Source: Chamaesiphon sp. (GTDB lineage Bacteria > Cyanobacteriota > Cyanobacteriia > Cyanobacteriales > Chamaesiphonaceae). Taken from it: a stretch of 5,581 bases of DNA. A program made the translations under genes and the position numbers. The notes under the pieces are model-generated. The model was given only the letters and a program-made list of their open reading frames with translations, did no database searches and was not told the origin of the DNA. The stretch spans positions 1-5,581 of the forward strand of contig JAJAYU010000209.1 in NCBI GenBank assembly GCA_026786125.1. The letters run 5' to 3'. Of this stretch, positions 5,504 through 5,581 are shown in pieces. Position 1 is the first letter of the stretch. Each line of letters starts with the position of its first letter.

Positions 5504-5581
5504 TATGCAATATTAACTATTGAAATGCCAATTGAGCAAGCATCTAGTTCTAAAATTCTTAAAATTAGTGAATCCATAGCC

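Larger units (their letters stand above)
5207..5581. other. mostly non-coding region upstream of the STAS gene
   Basis: These 375 bases contain the leader and presumably the promoter of the minus-strand STAS gene, but no convincing -35/-10 pair was found by eye. A small inverted repeat TGATA-N7-TATCA lies at 5311-5327 and a 19-base palindrome at 5332-5350. On the plus strand there are three short reading frames: 51 codons at 5361-5516, 23 codons at 5432-5503 (zinc-ribbon-like), and one from ATG 5525 still open at the window edge (MPIEQASSSKILKISESIA). Only the 23-codon frame has recognisable content. Confidence 0.5.

Noticed and set aside
5361..5516. 51-codon plus-strand frame starting MTENLVIWYRYATALDRA
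   Set aside because: No recognisable domain or convincing ribosome-binding site, and it overlaps the zinc-ribbon-like frame. It is Arg/Trp-rich in a way typical of random reading frames, though a real small protein cannot be excluded.
5525..5581. Plus-strand frame MPIEQASSSKILKISESIA, open at the window edge
   Set aside because: Nineteen open codons without a Shine-Dalgarno are not enough evidence for a gene start; sequence beyond the window would decide.

Overview
The window looks like cyanobacterial chromosome. The palindrome GCGATCGC (HIP1, typical of cyanobacteria) occurs twice (933-940 and 3489-3496), and many partial GATCGC/CGATCG words are scattered through it. The RuvB and ATP sulfurylase proteins are of the kind cyanobacteria carry. 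Base composition is moderate. No tRNA, rRNA, transposase or CRISPR array is visible, and no more precise taxon can be supported.

Left part, plus strand (1-2784). Two genes for small exported proteins of unknown function (91-780 and 888-1526) lie in tandem. They share a signal peptide and the first residues of the mature protein, and both have a Cys-x-Cys motif near the C-terminus, but their middles are unrelated: the first has Gly/Asn/Pro/Thr tandem repeats followed by Ala-rich helices, the second a globular, probably beta-rich domain. Each is followed by a stem-loop that looks like an intrinsic terminator. ruvB (1639-2784), the Holliday-junction branch-migration motor, comes next as its own transcription unit.

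Middle (2785-3118). A 334-base gap between convergent genes holds no gene. It contains two related GC-rich palindromic repeats in opposite orientation, enclosing a second short GC-rich repeat-like stretch.

Right part, minus strand (5206 down to 3119). Three closely spaced genes read leftwards: a stand-alone STAS-domain protein of the anti-sigma-factor-antagonist type, sat (ATP sulfurylase, first step of sulfate assimilation), and a small Lys-rich exported protein of unknown function. Gaps of 36 and 42 bases and the absence of terminators suggest co-transcription, but this is inferred. The sat start is best placed at a TTG preceded by a good Shine-Dalgarno sequence, giving a 389-residue protein.

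Right edge (5207-5581). This is mostly non-coding. It includes a 19-base palindrome and a 23-codon reading frame resembling the beginning of a zinc-ribbon protein, possibly the remnant of a truncated gene.

No clearly new multi-gene system is evident. The most unusual items are the paralogous exported pair with divergent middles, the STAS-sat-exported-protein gene string, and the paired inverted repeats.
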